Positions 17,101-26,011 of a DNA stretch of 61,160 nucleotides are shown in pieces. A program made the position numbers and the translations under genes. The stretch spans positions 1 to 61,160 of the forward strand of contig JANYFT010000230.1 of the NCBI GenBank assembly GCA_025359625.1, written 5' to 3'. The stretch is from Ferruginibacter sp. (GTDB taxonomy: Bacteria > Bacteroidota > Bacteroidia > Chitinophagales > Chitinophagaceae). Under the pieces are notes generated by a model. The model searched no databases and was not told where the DNA came from. It saw nothing but the letters and a program-made list of their open reading frames with translations. Numbering within the stretch: the stretch's first letter is position 1; each line of letters starts with the position of its first letter.

Positions 17101-19991
17101 CCAATACCTACATTACCGATACCATCAATCCGCATTCTTTCATTTGTTGCAGAATCGGTTCCGCCTGTTAAAAATAGTAATGCTTTTCCACTACCTCCGG
17201 TTCCAATAAAAAAATTTTGCCCCATGTTGTATAAATAAGCATCATCCGCTGTTCCCATTATATTACTTGTATTGCCTCCTCCATTAATACCCATATCAAC
17301 ATAGTTAGTAGCTTCATCTCCATTATTGGCTGTGGCTACTACATCGGATGATGAATTTGTACCTCCTGAATTATTCTGGATGTTCAATTGAAGGTAACTG
17401 TTGATGTTCCCTTTTCCTGTAATCGCATTTACCGAAGTGGTAGTGCCTGCATCTACCAATAATTTTTCAGGATTGGTGGCATTAAAAGTAGCAGCACCAA
17501 TACCAGCATTTCCATTTTTATTGACCACATTTAAAATAGTACCGGTAGCGTTGCGCCACTCTGTAAGATTAGCCGATTGCGTTGCAGAATTGGCCTGAAT
17601 AGCGAGCGGTACACTGGCATCTCTTTGGCCTTGTACCAATACTCCTGTATTGCCAGTTCCATTAATAAAGGAAGGGAATGTAGAAGATTGCCTGTCGCCT
17701 CCTAAAATAGTTGTCCAGTATGAACCCATTTGTAAAGATCTTCCACCCCCCCCTTGCCAAAAAATATCACCTCCATCACCACCGATTCTAAAATCACCTG
17801 AGCCAGCAGTATTTGTAAACAGTAATTGTGACATCGCTGCTGATCTTTTAATGTCTATTTCGTCTTTAACTACCAACTGAACAGCGGGGTTAGTTACGCC
17901 GATACCTACATTACCAATACTATCTACAGTTACCCTTTCTGTATTATTGGTTCTCATTCTTAACGACACATTATTTGATGAGCCTAAAAATTGAGATCCT
18001 GCGGTAACTGAGTTGCCAGTCAAACTCCATGCACTTGCGCCGGGGTTAGTTATCCATGATGGGATGCCACTGGTTAATGTAAGCACTTGTCCATTAGTGC
18101 CAATTGGCAACTTACTCCATGTGTTGGTAGCTGACCCATACAATAAATCTCCGGTGGTTACTGTGGTTAATCCTGTGCCGCCATTGGCTACTGCAACGAT
18201 ACCTGTTACATTCACTGCCGTGCCTGTTGTATTTTGATTGAGTGTAGGGAAATCAGCTGCAATCGCTATAGAAGGAACACCTGTTGCTGTAGTATTTTTT
18301 AAAATACCCGTTGTTAATCCTGCCATTGAAATACCATTTATTTTTCCAACAACTGTTGCACTTTGTGTACCTGTAACATCACCCGCTAAACTGCCGGTGA
18401 AGTTAGTTGCGGTGCCACTGCTTACCGCAGCATTTACAAAAGCTGTAGTAGCAATTTGAGTTGTATTTGTACCAGCTGTTGCAGTTGGCGATAAAGGGGT
18501 GCCGGTAAGCGTTGGCGAAGCAAGTGGCGCTTTTAAAACATCGTTGCCATTAATTTTCTGCATGGCCTGTAAAATATTATCCGAGGCTGCAACTGTTCCT
18601 GCACCTGAAACATAGCCGGTTAAAACCTTTGCAATAACCGCCGCATTGGTTACGGTGGTGGCATTGCCAACACTGGTAACTTCACCCGTTAAATTTGCAT
18701 TGGTAGTAACTGTTGCTGCATTACCTGTTGTACTTTGGTTTAGTGTCGGAAAATCCGCAGCAACGGCTATGGACGGTACGCCCGTTGTAGTTGTATTTTT
18801 TAAAATTCCCGTTGATAATCCGGCTAAAGAAGTACCATTTATTTTTCCAACAACTGTTGCGCTTTGTGTACCTGTAACATCACCCGCTAAACTGCCAGTG
18901 AAGTTAGTTGCGGTGCCACTGCTTACAGCAGCAGTTACAAAAGCGGTAGTAGCAATTTGAGTTGTATTTGTACCCGCTGTTGCGGTTGGCGCTAAAGGGG
19001 TGCCGGTAAGTGTGGGCGAAGCAAGTGGCGCTTTTAAAGCATCGTTGCCATTAATTTTCTGCATGGCCTGTAAAATATTATCCGAAGCTGCAACCGTTCC
19101 TGCACCTGAAACATACCCGGTTAAAACCTTTGCAATAACTGCCGCATTGGTTACTGTGGTGGCATTACCAACACTGGTAACTTCACCCGTTAAATTTGCA
19201 TTGGTGGTAACTGTTGCTGCATTACCAGTTATGCTACCCGATGGAATTACGTAATCTGTTCCGGCTACTGCTGCACTAATGGTTGTTCCATTACTTTTAA
19301 CAATACCATTAAGAGCTTTCACCACAGGATCAGTTTCCGTATACGAACTTAAATAAGTGGGTGTAGCATTTACCCATTTACCAGTAACAATATTATACTG
19401 CAATATCTGGCCGTTTGCGGGTGTAGTAATTGTTGCATCTGTTGCACCTGCTATACTGGATGAAGAAATATAACCGGATGGATTTGTTGCATTATAAGGT
19501 GTGAACCCTAATACATTTTGCTTATTATTAAAAATACTCCAATCAGCAGATGATAGTGCACCCCTGTTAGTTGCTGATGCGGTGGGTATATTAAACGTAT
19601 GCGTAGTACCGGAACTATTAATACTAAAGTCAGTTCCGCTGGTTCCTGTTGCAAATGTTTGGGTTGTATTTAGTAAACCATTAATAGAAGTAATAGCATT
19701 TCCGCTGTATAAAAAAGGAGTCCAAACAGGTGCTGCAGCTGTACCGGTATTCACTTTAAATACATTGTCCGTTGTATTATATATCAGCAATCCTTTTGCC
19801 GGTAAGGGAATAGCATTTTGCTGTGTAGTGGTCATTCGTGGTAACAGAAAGCCTTTGGTAGTGCTTGCAATATCCACCATTGCACTAGCGTCTGGCGTTG
19901 CCCCATCTGTATTGATAGCCATGTTTTGTGCATACGCTGCATTAACCAGGCATAACACCATTATTAACAGGCAGAAGATAAAATTTTTCAT
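14190..19991 (-). CDS. Giant secreted repetitive fibre/adhesin-like protein
   Basis: 1933 residues. Signal peptide (FIFCLLIMVLCLVNAAYAQ), then a Bacteroidota-typical head (DASAMVDIASTTKGFLLPRM, PAKGLLIYNTTDNVFKV). The body is low-complexity Thr/Gly/Ala/Asn beta repeats. Recurring modules include FTGSLAGDVTGTQSATVVGK, GIGTAAPTAILHLKAG, AVEFNGTHFYGTIGATRYQL and LTGEVTSVGNATTVTNAAVI. The C-terminus (SSYAGRVYRLINHGTTSVTL, then ISDGSVWRKMN) looks like a compact capping domain. I see no T9SS sorting domain. The modules resemble tail-fibre and adhesin stalks, so a surface fibre is likely. It follows the 750-aa T9SS protein by 62 bp in the same direction, suggesting co-expression. The function is inferred from composition only. 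Confidence 0.85.
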   Translation of the reverse strand: MKNFIFCLLIMVLCLVNAAYAQNMAINTDGATPDASAMVDIASTTKGFLLPRMTTTQQNAIPLPAKGLLIYNTTDNVFKVNTGTAAAPVWTPFLYSGNAITSINGLLNTTQTFATGTSGTDFSINSSGTTHTFNIPTASATNRGALSSADWSIFNNKQNVLGFTPYNATNPSGYISSSSIAGATDATITTPANGQILQYNIVTGKWVNATPTYLSSYTETDPVVKALNGIVKSNGTTISAAVAGTDYVIPSGSITGNAATVTTNANLTGEVTSVGNATTVTNAAVIAKVLTGYVSGAGTVAASDNILQAMQKINGNDALKAPLASPTLTGTPLAPTATAGTNTTQIATTAFVTAAVSSGTATNFTGSLAGDVTGTQSATVVGKINGTSLAGLSTGILKNTTTTGVPSIAVAADFPTLNQSTTGNAATVTTNANLTGEVTSVGNATTVTNAAVIAKVLTGYVSGAGTVAASDNILQAMQKINGNDVLKAPLASPTLTGTPLSPTATAGTNTTQIATTAFVNAAVSSGTATNFTGSLAGDVTGTQSATVVGKINGISMAGLTTGILKNTTATGVPSIAIAADFPTLNQNTTGTAVNVTGIVAVANGGTGLTTVTTGDLLYGSATNTWSKLPIGTNGQVLTLTSGIPSWITNPGASAWSLTGNSVTAGSQFLGSSNNVSLRMRTNNTERVTVDSIGNVGIGVTNPAVQLVVKDEIDIKRSAAMSQLLFTNTAGSGDFRIGGDGGDIFWQGGGGRSLQMGSYWTTILGGDRQSSTFPSFINGTGNTGVLVQGQRDASVPLAIQANSATQSANLTEWRNATGTILNVVNKNGNAGIGAATFNATNPEKLLVDAGTTTSVNAITGKGNINSYLQLNIQNNSGGTNSSSDVVATANNGDEATNYVDMGINGGGNTSNIMGTADDAYLYNMGQNFFIGTGGSGKALLFLTGGTDSATNERMRIDGIGNVGIGTAAPTAILHLKAGSAAANTAPLKFSSGVNLSTPEAGAVEFNGTHFYGTIGATRYQLDQQTPSSFTGSLAGDVTGTQSATVVGKINGTALSGLATGILKNTTATGVPSIAIAADFPTLNQNTTGTAVNVTGTVAVANGGTGLTTVTTGDLLYGSATNTWSKLPIGTNGQVLTLTSGIPSWITNPGASAWSLTGNSVTAGSQFLGSTNNVSLRFRTNNIERMLIDSIGKIGIGTNTLTEALNVNGNMALTTATAKVIGTTGNLTFEQNGDTYGTTRLSLQNRNGVNGAIFEQAGSVDLVDFVFKGLTNQRNIRYENRSAFSYLGYPNPEFQIGIASDPTFVVSDNSSAFRRGTVGIGITAPTALLHLGAGTATAGTAPLKFTSGTNLTTPESGAVEFNGTHFYGTVGATRYQLDQQSTIFAGSFSGDVTGTQSATVVGKINGTSMAGLGTGILKNTTGTGVPSIAVASDFPTLNQNTTGTASTVTTNANLTGEVTSVGNATTVTNAAVIAKVLTGYTSGAGTIAASDNILQAVQKINGNDALKAPLASPTLTGTPLAPTAAAGTNTTQIATTAFVNTALTASAWSLTGNTGITQPAAPATYGTSTLGAAENFLGTKDAKDLVLATNNLERMRVLNSNGFLGIGTSTPSKPLDIVQNLSNNGLMKLQNTSTTGYSSLDIWSNTTQVGNIGFSNSGASYPNAFYLATNTTNSMVFATNNAERLRIDGSTGNVAIGTPTFNVANPEQFVVDAGTTTSVNAIVGKGSINNYLQLNIQNTSSGTSASSDVVATANNGDETTNFVDMGINGGGNTNNIMGGANDAYLYNLGQNFLIGTGTAAKSLVFLTGGSVQSTNEKMRIDGSGNVGIGTNTPTSTLSVAGSQSVSYRNGTGAYTVLNTDYVIINTGGSTPTWTLPLASSYAGRVYRLINHGTTSVTLSQAVTTANGTTSTTLVNTAGSNTYEIISDGSVWRKMN
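15430..15662. repeat. Internal repeat unit of the 1933-aa gene, copy 1
   Basis: About 230 bp encoding the module with ASPTLTGTPLAPTA, NDALKAPL and LTGEVTSVGNATTVTN. The same unit recurs at about 18480-18730 and 18980-19220. This copy is the most diverged of the three at the DNA level. Confidence 0.7.
16500..16800. repeat. Long near-identical internal repeat, copy 1 (partner 17990-18291)
   Basis: About 300 bp nearly identical to 17990-18291, with only about a dozen scattered differences seen by eye. It encodes the SAWSLTGNSVTAGSQFLG / GASAWS / VAVANGGTGLTTVTTGDLLY module. The copies lie about 1.49 kb apart in direct orientation. Confidence 0.8.
17990..18291. repeat. Long near-identical internal repeat, copy 2 (partner 16500-16800)
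   Basis: Direct repeat of 16500-16800. The low divergence, including at silent sites, points to recent duplication or gene conversion within the same gene. Confidence 0.8.
18480..18732. repeat. Internal repeat unit of the 1933-aa gene, copy 2
   Basis: Near-identical to 18980-19228 in direct orientation about 500 bp away, and related to 15430-15662. It encodes NILQAMQKINGND and LTGEVTSVGNATTVTN. Confidence 0.75.
18980..19228. repeat. Internal repeat unit of the 1933-aa gene, copy 3
   Basis: Near-identical direct repeat of 18480-18732. Recombination between the two would delete or add one module without breaking the frame. Confidence 0.75.
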
Positions 19992-20053
19992 TTGTTTGAT
20001 TTTGGATATTGGAATATTTTAATAATTGCTAACTGAATTTTATATTGAATTGC

Positions 20054-22306
20054 TTATTGTTCTACGATCAGCTCTTTAACTTCAAGGACGTTTGCAGGTC
20101 CGATAATTTGCAACTGATATACTCCTGCCCGTAAATCAGTCTCCGTATTCAATGCCTGCACGGTGTTACTATTATTGATAAATAATTCGTTGCTCCATAT
20201 CAACTGACCATTATTGCTAATTAAATTGAACTTGTAATTTCCATTGGGTTGGTTGCCAAACTGGAGATGAATAATATTTCCTTTTGCTGGATTAGGATAT
20301 ATAGTAAAGGGTATAATTTTTGTTTCCATCAGCACATTCACAATAGAACTGTATTTTACAGCACCACTCAGATCGTATGATTTAATTCTATAAAAATTAT
20401 AACCTTGCAAAGCTTTACCATCTATCCAGCTATAAGTGTTACCGGCATTATTACCGCCTGTTACAGCGGTTGTATTTACAGGGGTAAATGCAATTCCGTC
20501 AGTGGATTTTTCTACAACATATTTCAACATATTTATTTCATTTTCCACCTTCCATTCTACTGCAATGTTTTTATTTAGCTGGTAGGCCTTTACATGGCTG
20601 ATGGTTACAGGTAATGTAAATAAAGCCTGTTTAAAAACAATTCTAAACCGGTTGTTTATAGCAGAAGCTGTTGCAGCAGCAACACTAAAATTTACTGAAG
20701 TGGAACCTGAAAGGCTGATGTTTGTAGTTGTACCCAGGTAGCTATCTTCTAAATAACCCGTGATACCCGGTTGTGCAAGCCCAATTGATTCAAATATAAA
20801 CTGGTAATTTCTTTGTTTTGTATTTGTAAGTTTTAAATAAACGGTGTCATTCAAACCCAGGGCAGGCCTTCTTTCAGCAGCAAGTGAAGTATTGTTTCTT
20901 GCAACGCTGAGGTTTTCATTTATATTCCCAAATTTTAGTGCATCGTCCAAATCTACTACTGCACTAAACTTATTGTCGAATGCTGCAAATGTGCCATCAG
21001 CAACAATGGTGGTATTATCTGAATTTAATAAATTTAAAGTAACGAATATTTTACCGGCACCTGCGCCTGTTATTGTATTGCCAGTTGCAGGCCTAAACAT
21101 CATATTGTTATTATTACCTGATTTGCCCAATTCGGTAAAGGTGATAGCTGCTGCTCCATTTGCAAGGGTTTCTACAAAAAATGCCTGGCTGGATTGTATA
21201 TCTTTTGTTTGTGAACTTGCGGATACTGTCTTATCGTAAATGCCGTCATTATCCAAATCATCCAGCATAACATATCCACCTACTGTATTAAGCGTAGCAT
21301 CCCATACATAAAACCGTTTTATAAGGTTCGTTCTTATTATATTATTAAAGTCTACCGGTGAAGCATACGGGTTACCAATCATTGTATATTTTCCAGGAAC
21401 CGGTGAAGCAGAAAAAGTTTGGGTTCCGGTTTGTAAAACACCAATGCTTGTTATGGTGGTAATATTAGTGTTGCCAAGAATGGTGTTGACAGGGTCACGG
21501 TCGCCTCTTACAAAAATAAAATACCCTGCATTATCGGCAGTGCCGCTGCTGCCCGGGGAAATAGCTACATGAGTATTTAATACAGGCGAAAATGCCTGGG
21601 TGCTGTAATTCCATGCCTTCATCGAAACAGTGTTTTGAGCACTTGGATCTAATCCGTTTCCGCCTGCTCCGCCAGGAGCAGGACCTGTAACCAATAATCC
21701 CAATCCTGTAGTGTACACACCCCTGTTTTGCCAGGTATTGAAAATGCTACTTGAATTGGTAACGGGTGCAGTCAGTAATCTCCAGGCTCTTCTTGCCGGT
21801 ACATGCCTTTCAACATTTGCTTTGCCTATGATATAACTGCCGGAGGCAACAGGTGCTACTCTTGCGGTAAGACTTGCATCTGATCTTAAAGTGAGGTTAC
21901 TGTCTGCATAGAGGTTGCCACCATTTACTGCTAAGATATCTTTAACCGATACTGCAGATTTTAAAGCAACGCCGTAGGCTGATTTAGATACTGATAAATT
22001 ATTAAAGGCAATAGGGCTGCAGCCACAACCGTTTACATACGATATGCTGGTATCTGTATTGCCTGTAAACACAACCGTACTGGATCCCGCTGTAAAAATT
22101 CCGTCATTCTTAAACGCTGTATTATTTATTACTACAAAAATATTTCCCTGCAAAAGCATATTACAACCTGTGTAGATTTTAATTTCCTGTGCATTCGTTT
22201 TAAATGCGCTTAAAATCACCCATGCAAAAAGAGCTATTTTTTTTTCCATTACAGCCCTTTCAATAAAATGTTTTACAAAAAAAAACAGGGGTAGGCTGGA
22301 ATTCAT
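20054..22306 (-). CDS. T9SS-exported surface protein with C-terminal sorting domain
   Basis: 750 residues. The Met at residue 20 (22249) gives a cleaner signal peptide (MEKKIALFAWVILSAFKTNAQ) and may be the true start. The body is beta-rich: an N-terminal repeat-like region (VVINNTAFKNDGIFTAGSSTV), GSYIIGKANVERHVPARRAWRLL, and a segment from about residue 570 (TISHVKAYQLNKNIAVEWKV) typical of the domain preceding T9SS tails. The last 80 residues are a type A sorting domain (PFTIYPNPAKGNIIHLQF, then LRAGVYQLQIIG and VKELIVEQ), so the protein is expected on the cell surface. It is 62 bp upstream of the 1933-aa fibre gene and probably in one operon with it. Its exact role is unknown. Confidence 0.88.
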   Translation of the reverse strand: MNSSLPLFFFVKHFIERAVMEKKIALFAWVILSAFKTNAQEIKIYTGCNMLLQGNIFVVINNTAFKNDGIFTAGSSTVVFTGNTDTSISYVNGCGCSPIAFNNLSVSKSAYGVALKSAVSVKDILAVNGGNLYADSNLTLRSDASLTARVAPVASGSYIIGKANVERHVPARRAWRLLTAPVTNSSSIFNTWQNRGVYTTGLGLLVTGPAPGGAGGNGLDPSAQNTVSMKAWNYSTQAFSPVLNTHVAISPGSSGTADNAGYFIFVRGDRDPVNTILGNTNITTITSIGVLQTGTQTFSASPVPGKYTMIGNPYASPVDFNNIIRTNLIKRFYVWDATLNTVGGYVMLDDLDNDGIYDKTVSASSQTKDIQSSQAFFVETLANGAAAITFTELGKSGNNNNMMFRPATGNTITGAGAGKIFVTLNLLNSDNTTIVADGTFAAFDNKFSAVVDLDDALKFGNINENLSVARNNTSLAAERRPALGLNDTVYLKLTNTKQRNYQFIFESIGLAQPGITGYLEDSYLGTTTNISLSGSTSVNFSVAAATASAINNRFRIVFKQALFTLPVTISHVKAYQLNKNIAVEWKVENEINMLKYVVEKSTDGIAFTPVNTTAVTGGNNAGNTYSWIDGKALQGYNFYRIKSYDLSGAVKYSSIVNVLMETKIIPFTIYPNPAKGNIIHLQFGNQPNGNYKFNLISNNGQLIWSNELFINNSNTVQALNTETDLRAGVYQLQIIGPANVLEVKELIVEQ

Positions 22307-22501
22307 ATTAGATAGATTTATTTTTTCGCCGCTAAAAAATTATATTATTTTAAACGCAATAAAAACGGGTGTATTGTTAGAAAAACTTCCGTATCCTATA
22401 GTCATATATCTACAAATAATAACCGTAAAATTCGATTTCTGTCAATAGATAATATTCAAAGCCTTTATTATTTTTGATGTTGCAGCCAACAAAAGGAAAG
22501 C

Positions 22502-24328
22502 TTATTTTTTTACAACTACAAAAGATTGCTTTTTTTCATTTATCAGCAATGCCCATTTTTCAAGCATGCCCATTAACTCATTTAGTTCTACAGGTTTGCT
22601 TATATAATCATCCATGCCAGATTGAATACAATCCTGCCTGTCGCCCTGCATTACATTTGCTGTCATCGCAATAATTACGGGTTGTGTTTCGAGACAAAGC
22701 CTTATCATACGTGTTGCTTCCATGCCATCCATTTCCGGCATTTGCACATCCATTAATATTAAATCATATTGCCTGTTGCTAACTAATTCCAGCACTTCTT
22801 TTCCATGGTTGGCCAGCTCTGTCTGGTAGCCCAGTTTTGAAAGTATTTTAGTTGTCCATTTTTGATTCACCGGATTATCTTCTGCTATCAGGATATTTAA
22901 TGGGTATTTTTTTGAAAAATTATCCGATAATTTATGAACAGTATTTAGCTTATTTACTACAGCTTTATCTTTATTCCGCAACTGGTTTAAAATAGCATCC
23001 AGCAATAGCCGGGGTTTTACCGGCTTGCTCAATACTGCGCCAAAAATTTCAGCGTGCTCTTTATAACGGTCATCATTTATGGGGTTAAGCAATATCACCG
23101 GGTATGCAGGGTATTTTGCCCTGATACATTGAGCCAGTTGAATACCATCCATTTCCGGCATAGTTAAATCTGTAATGATCAAATCAAAAGATACCTGTGT
23201 TAAAATTTCTAATGCCTGCTTTCCATCACCTGTTGAAGTGGTTACCATTTTCAGGCTTTCCAATTGCTTACATAGTAAATCCCTTACAGTGGCATTATCA
23301 TCCGCTATTAATATTTTCTTTCCTTCCAGTTCATTAATTTCAGAATGAATTTGTGTACGGGAAATTTGCATTCCAACTTTACTGTAAATACTAAACCGCA
23401 CAGTTGTTCCTTTATTTTCCCTGCTTTCCAACTGCACCGATCCACCCATGAGTGCCACCAGTTTTTTACAAATAATCAACCCCACACCTGAAGCTGAAGA
23501 AACAGTGCCAGATGCAGGCAGCATGTTGAAGTCCTGTGATAACAATTTTATTTGTTCAGCAGTCATTCCTGTACCAGTATCCCTTACTTCAAATTCCAGT
23601 TTTATTCGGTTATCTTCTTTACAGGTTAATAATTTTACACCAATAATAATTTCTCCTTTAGAAGTAACCCTGATGGAGTTTTCAATAAGGTTCATCAATA
23701 TCTGGCGCAACCTTTTTACATCTGCTATTACCTGCTGCGGCACATTACTTTTTATTTCATACAATAAATCAATTCCTGCTGTTGCTGCCTTTGCAGCAAA
23801 TACATCCAGCACATCTTCTATGCAAATGCTTAAATCAATATCATTCGCTTCAAGATCTCTGCCTGAATCTGTTTTGGAATATTCCAAAATATCATTCATC
23901 ATAATTTCATTAATCACATTCATCAGTTTACCGCCTGACAGAATGATAGCATTTACATATTCCTGTTGTTCCCCCGAAAGATCGGTCTCGTTCAGCAACA
24001 CAGTCATTCCCAACACACCATTCATGGGAGTACGCAATTCATGATTTATTCTTGAGAGCAGCAAACCTTTATTGCGATCTGCAAGCAATGCTTTATCCGT
24101 AGCTTTTTGTTCATTTCTTGTTGAATACATCAGTAATTCATTCCGTTCAAGCACTTGCCTTTCCAGGTCTGATCTGTGATTCTTAACAGCATTTATTTTT
24201 ACAAAATGAAATATTATTGCAGCTATTATTGCTATTAACACCAATAACAATTTAAACCACCAGGCAAACCATAATAATGCAAGGAATATATTTTCCAATG
24301 TCATAAAAAACGCATTCGGTATATTCAT
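22502..24328 (-). CDS. Hybrid sensor histidine kinase with two receiver domains
   Basis: 608 residues. One N-terminal membrane segment (about 25-45, after WFAWWFKL), a coiled coil (50-90), HisKA with INHELRTPMNGVLGM (phosphorylated His96), an HATPase domain (DTGTGM) and two receiver domains: ILIADDNATVRDLL with IITDLTMPEMDG, and ILIAEDNPVNQKW with [12 protein letters not shown]. The membrane segment and coiled coil match the same region of the 1376-aa kinase at 28774, so this may be a relative that lacks the propeller sensor. The ATP-lid glycine box reads SGVGLII instead of GTGLGL and the N-box reads NLIENSIRVT, so kinase activity may be altered. No output domain. It is minus strand, downstream of two small envelope genes. 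Confidence 0.9.
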   Translation of the reverse strand: MNIPNAFFMTLENIFLALLWFAWWFKLLLVLIAIIAAIIFHFVKINAVKNHRSDLERQVLERNELLMYSTRNEQKATDKALLADRNKGLLLSRINHELRTPMNGVLGMTVLLNETDLSGEQQEYVNAIILSGGKLMNVINEIMMNDILEYSKTDSGRDLEANDIDLSICIEDVLDVFAAKAATAGIDLLYEIKSNVPQQVIADVKRLRQILMNLIENSIRVTSKGEIIIGVKLLTCKEDNRIKLEFEVRDTGTGMTAEQIKLLSQDFNMLPASGTVSSASGVGLIICKKLVALMGGSVQLESRENKGTTVRFSIYSKVGMQISRTQIHSEINELEGKKILIADDNATVRDLLCKQLESLKMVTTSTGDGKQALEILTQVSFDLIITDLTMPEMDGIQLAQCIRAKYPAYPVILLNPINDDRYKEHAEIFGAVLSKPVKPRLLLDAILNQLRNKDKAVVNKLNTVHKLSDNFSKKYPLNILIAEDNPVNQKWTTKILSKLGYQTELANHGKEVLELVSNRQYDLILMDVQMPEMDGMEATRMIRLCLETQPVIIAMTANVMQGDRQDCIQSGMDDYISKPVELNELMGMLEKWALLINEKKQSFVVVKK

Positions 24329-24419
24329 AAATGATAAGATTAAAGTTGGCCAACCGTTGTTTTAATAAATAATTTTATTTTCCTATTATTGATTTCATCA
24401 TTTGCTAAGCCTGCTATTT

Positions 24420-25028
24420 TTATTGCAGGTTAAGCGTTAATCCCAGCACCGAATATCTTTCTTTATCTACTGGATTAAAGATATATACCGGTAACTCCCA
24501 CTTACCAAATGAGGCCATCAAAAAAAGACCAGCTTCTGATTGCCCCTTACTGTGATAGCAATTTGTTTGCTGCAAAGAGATCCCCGCAGACAAAGTTTGC
24601 GACAGGCTGTAACCAAGGTCAGCCCAGGTATACATGAAATTAAGGTTCCTGTTTTCTATTGAAACGGTGTATTGGGTCTGTAATGAAAATGAAATTTTTT
24701 TATAGTCCATTGAAGCTTCGCTACCAATTGCAACCCCGTTAAATTTACCTGTTACAGCCCCTGCCAGTGGCGTAACAGAATATGAAAAAATTGATTTGTG
24801 ATCAAAAGTTTTGCCTGCCATTATAGAAAAAGTTTTTATAGCTTCATAATTATAGCGGCCTTCCACATACCATCCTGATTTAGATTGATACCAGGCTTTT
24901 GGATTGATAGCAATTGTGTTATTATTCATAAAATAATATTGTTCAAGACCGGCTTTAAATTGTGCAGTCGCTTCATGCCACCACACGAAGGCTGTCATCA
25001 ACAGCAATAAAATTTTTCTCATTTTCAA
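24420..25028 (-). CDS. Small outer-membrane beta-barrel-like protein
   Basis: 202 residues with a signal peptide (MKMRKILLLLMTAFVWWHEATAQ). The mature part alternates polar and aromatic residues in strands (FKAGLEQYYFM, WYVEGRYNYEA, YTWADLGYSLSQTLSAGISL) and ends in an aromatic/hydrophobic strand (YSVLGLTLNLQ), as in small outer-membrane barrels. I do not recognise a named family. The start overlaps the end of the upstream 195-aa gene by about 56 bp in another frame, so the two are probably translationally coupled. The hybrid kinase gene follows 91 bp downstream. Confidence 0.75.
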   Translation of the reverse strand: MKMRKILLLLMTAFVWWHEATAQFKAGLEQYYFMNNNTIAINPKAWYQSKSGWYVEGRYNYEAIKTFSIMAGKTFDHKSIFSYSVTPLAGAVTGKFNGVAIGSEASMDYKKISFSLQTQYTVSIENRNLNFMYTWADLGYSLSQTLSAGISLQQTNCYHSKGQSEAGLFLMASFGKWELPVYIFNPVDKERYSVLGLTLNLQ

Positions 25029-25560
25029 TAAGTATATATTCAGCAGTGGATAATTTATTAAAAAGGCATATTTCTTTTAAAAACTTATTCCAGCCAAAAA
25101 CCAATTCATCAATTGGGTGCCATAACAATACCCACGCAAAAATATCCAGGCTGTTGATTACGCCTACATTAAAGCCATGTTGAGCATCCAGTATCATTGG
25201 CAACAAACCCTGGAAAAGTATAACAACGATTATACTGATCGCAAGCAGTATCCAGTTTCGCTTTTTGAATTTTACAAACTCCTTTTCCGTATCTTCTTTT
25301 TTGGCTAAAAAATGTCTGCGAATGGCATACATCAGCGGTTCGGCATATTGCTTATCATCTGCACCCATACATTTTAATTTATAAAAAATAACAGAATACC
25401 TTTTAGCAGATTTTACAGACTCCATAATATAGGCTTCAAACTGGTGGTTTAGTTGTCGCATATAAACTGGTGCCGGATCATGCAGGTTAAAATAATTATT
25501 TGCAATCAGCCTGTCGGAGGTTAAAAAGATATTGATACTTTTTGCAAAAGACTTGCTCAT
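24973..25560 (-). CDS. Small inner-membrane protein of unknown function
   Basis: 195 residues. A soluble N-terminal half (about 1-100, helical and charged, AYIMESVKSAKRYSVIFYKL) is followed by two membrane segments (about 105-125 NWILLAISIIVVILFQGLL, and about 138-158 around IFAWVLLWHPIDELVFGW) and a charged tail. No family recognised. It overlaps the next gene by about 56 bp. It is divergent from the hybrid kinase at 26012 across a 451-bp gap, so it may belong to the same signalling island, but nothing in the sequence proves this. Confidence 0.7.
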   Translation of the reverse strand: MSKSFAKSINIFLTSDRLIANNYFNLHDPAPVYMRQLNHQFEAYIMESVKSAKRYSVIFYKLKCMGADDKQYAEPLMYAIRRHFLAKKEDTEKEFVKFKKRNWILLAISIIVVILFQGLLPMILDAQHGFNVGVINSLDIFAWVLLWHPIDELVFGWNKFLKEICLFNKLSTAEYILIENEKNFIAVDDSLRVVA

Positions 25561-26011
25561 AGTATGTATAATTTATTATTCATCTTGCATGTTGTTATAC
25601 TAAAATTTGTTGTGGTTGTTCAAAGTATTCTATCAATAAAACAGGGCCAGGTAATTTGTATTTTATAGAAAAAAAAATTGTATTGCTTTATATGCATGCC
25701 AGGTATAATCATGATATAACTCTTTAGTTTCATAAATATTGAGCTAGCCGGGAAATATAGAAATACTACTACAACCAACGAGCTGCATAACTACTTCCAT
25801 CAAACTTTTTCCCCGTCACACTTTTGCCAGTAAATTTTAATAGAAGTATTTCTACAAAAAAAATAGCTATCTATCTAACAAGATAAAATGCCATAAAAGC
25901 GTTATTTATAATGTCTATCCAATCACCGGGCATTTGTGGTAACTCCTTATGGGGTTAGCTGCCAGCATGTAGAAAAAATAAGAACCAAAAAAAACACAAA
26001 AACAAAAGCTA
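25561..26011. other. Divergent intergenic region
   Basis: 451 bp between the minus-strand envelope genes and the plus-strand kinase operon. AT-rich. It must hold promoters for both directions, but I could not pick a convincing TAnnTTTG box. No gene is visible. Confidence 0.45.

Noticed and set aside
19501..20022. 173-codon plus-strand frame opposite the fibre gene
   Set aside because: Antisense shadow of low-complexity repeats. Several similar shadows occur wherever the repeats recur.
23448..24044. 198-codon plus-strand frame opposite the hybrid kinase
   Set aside because: Lies wholly within conserved HisKA/HATPase coding sequence on the other strand.
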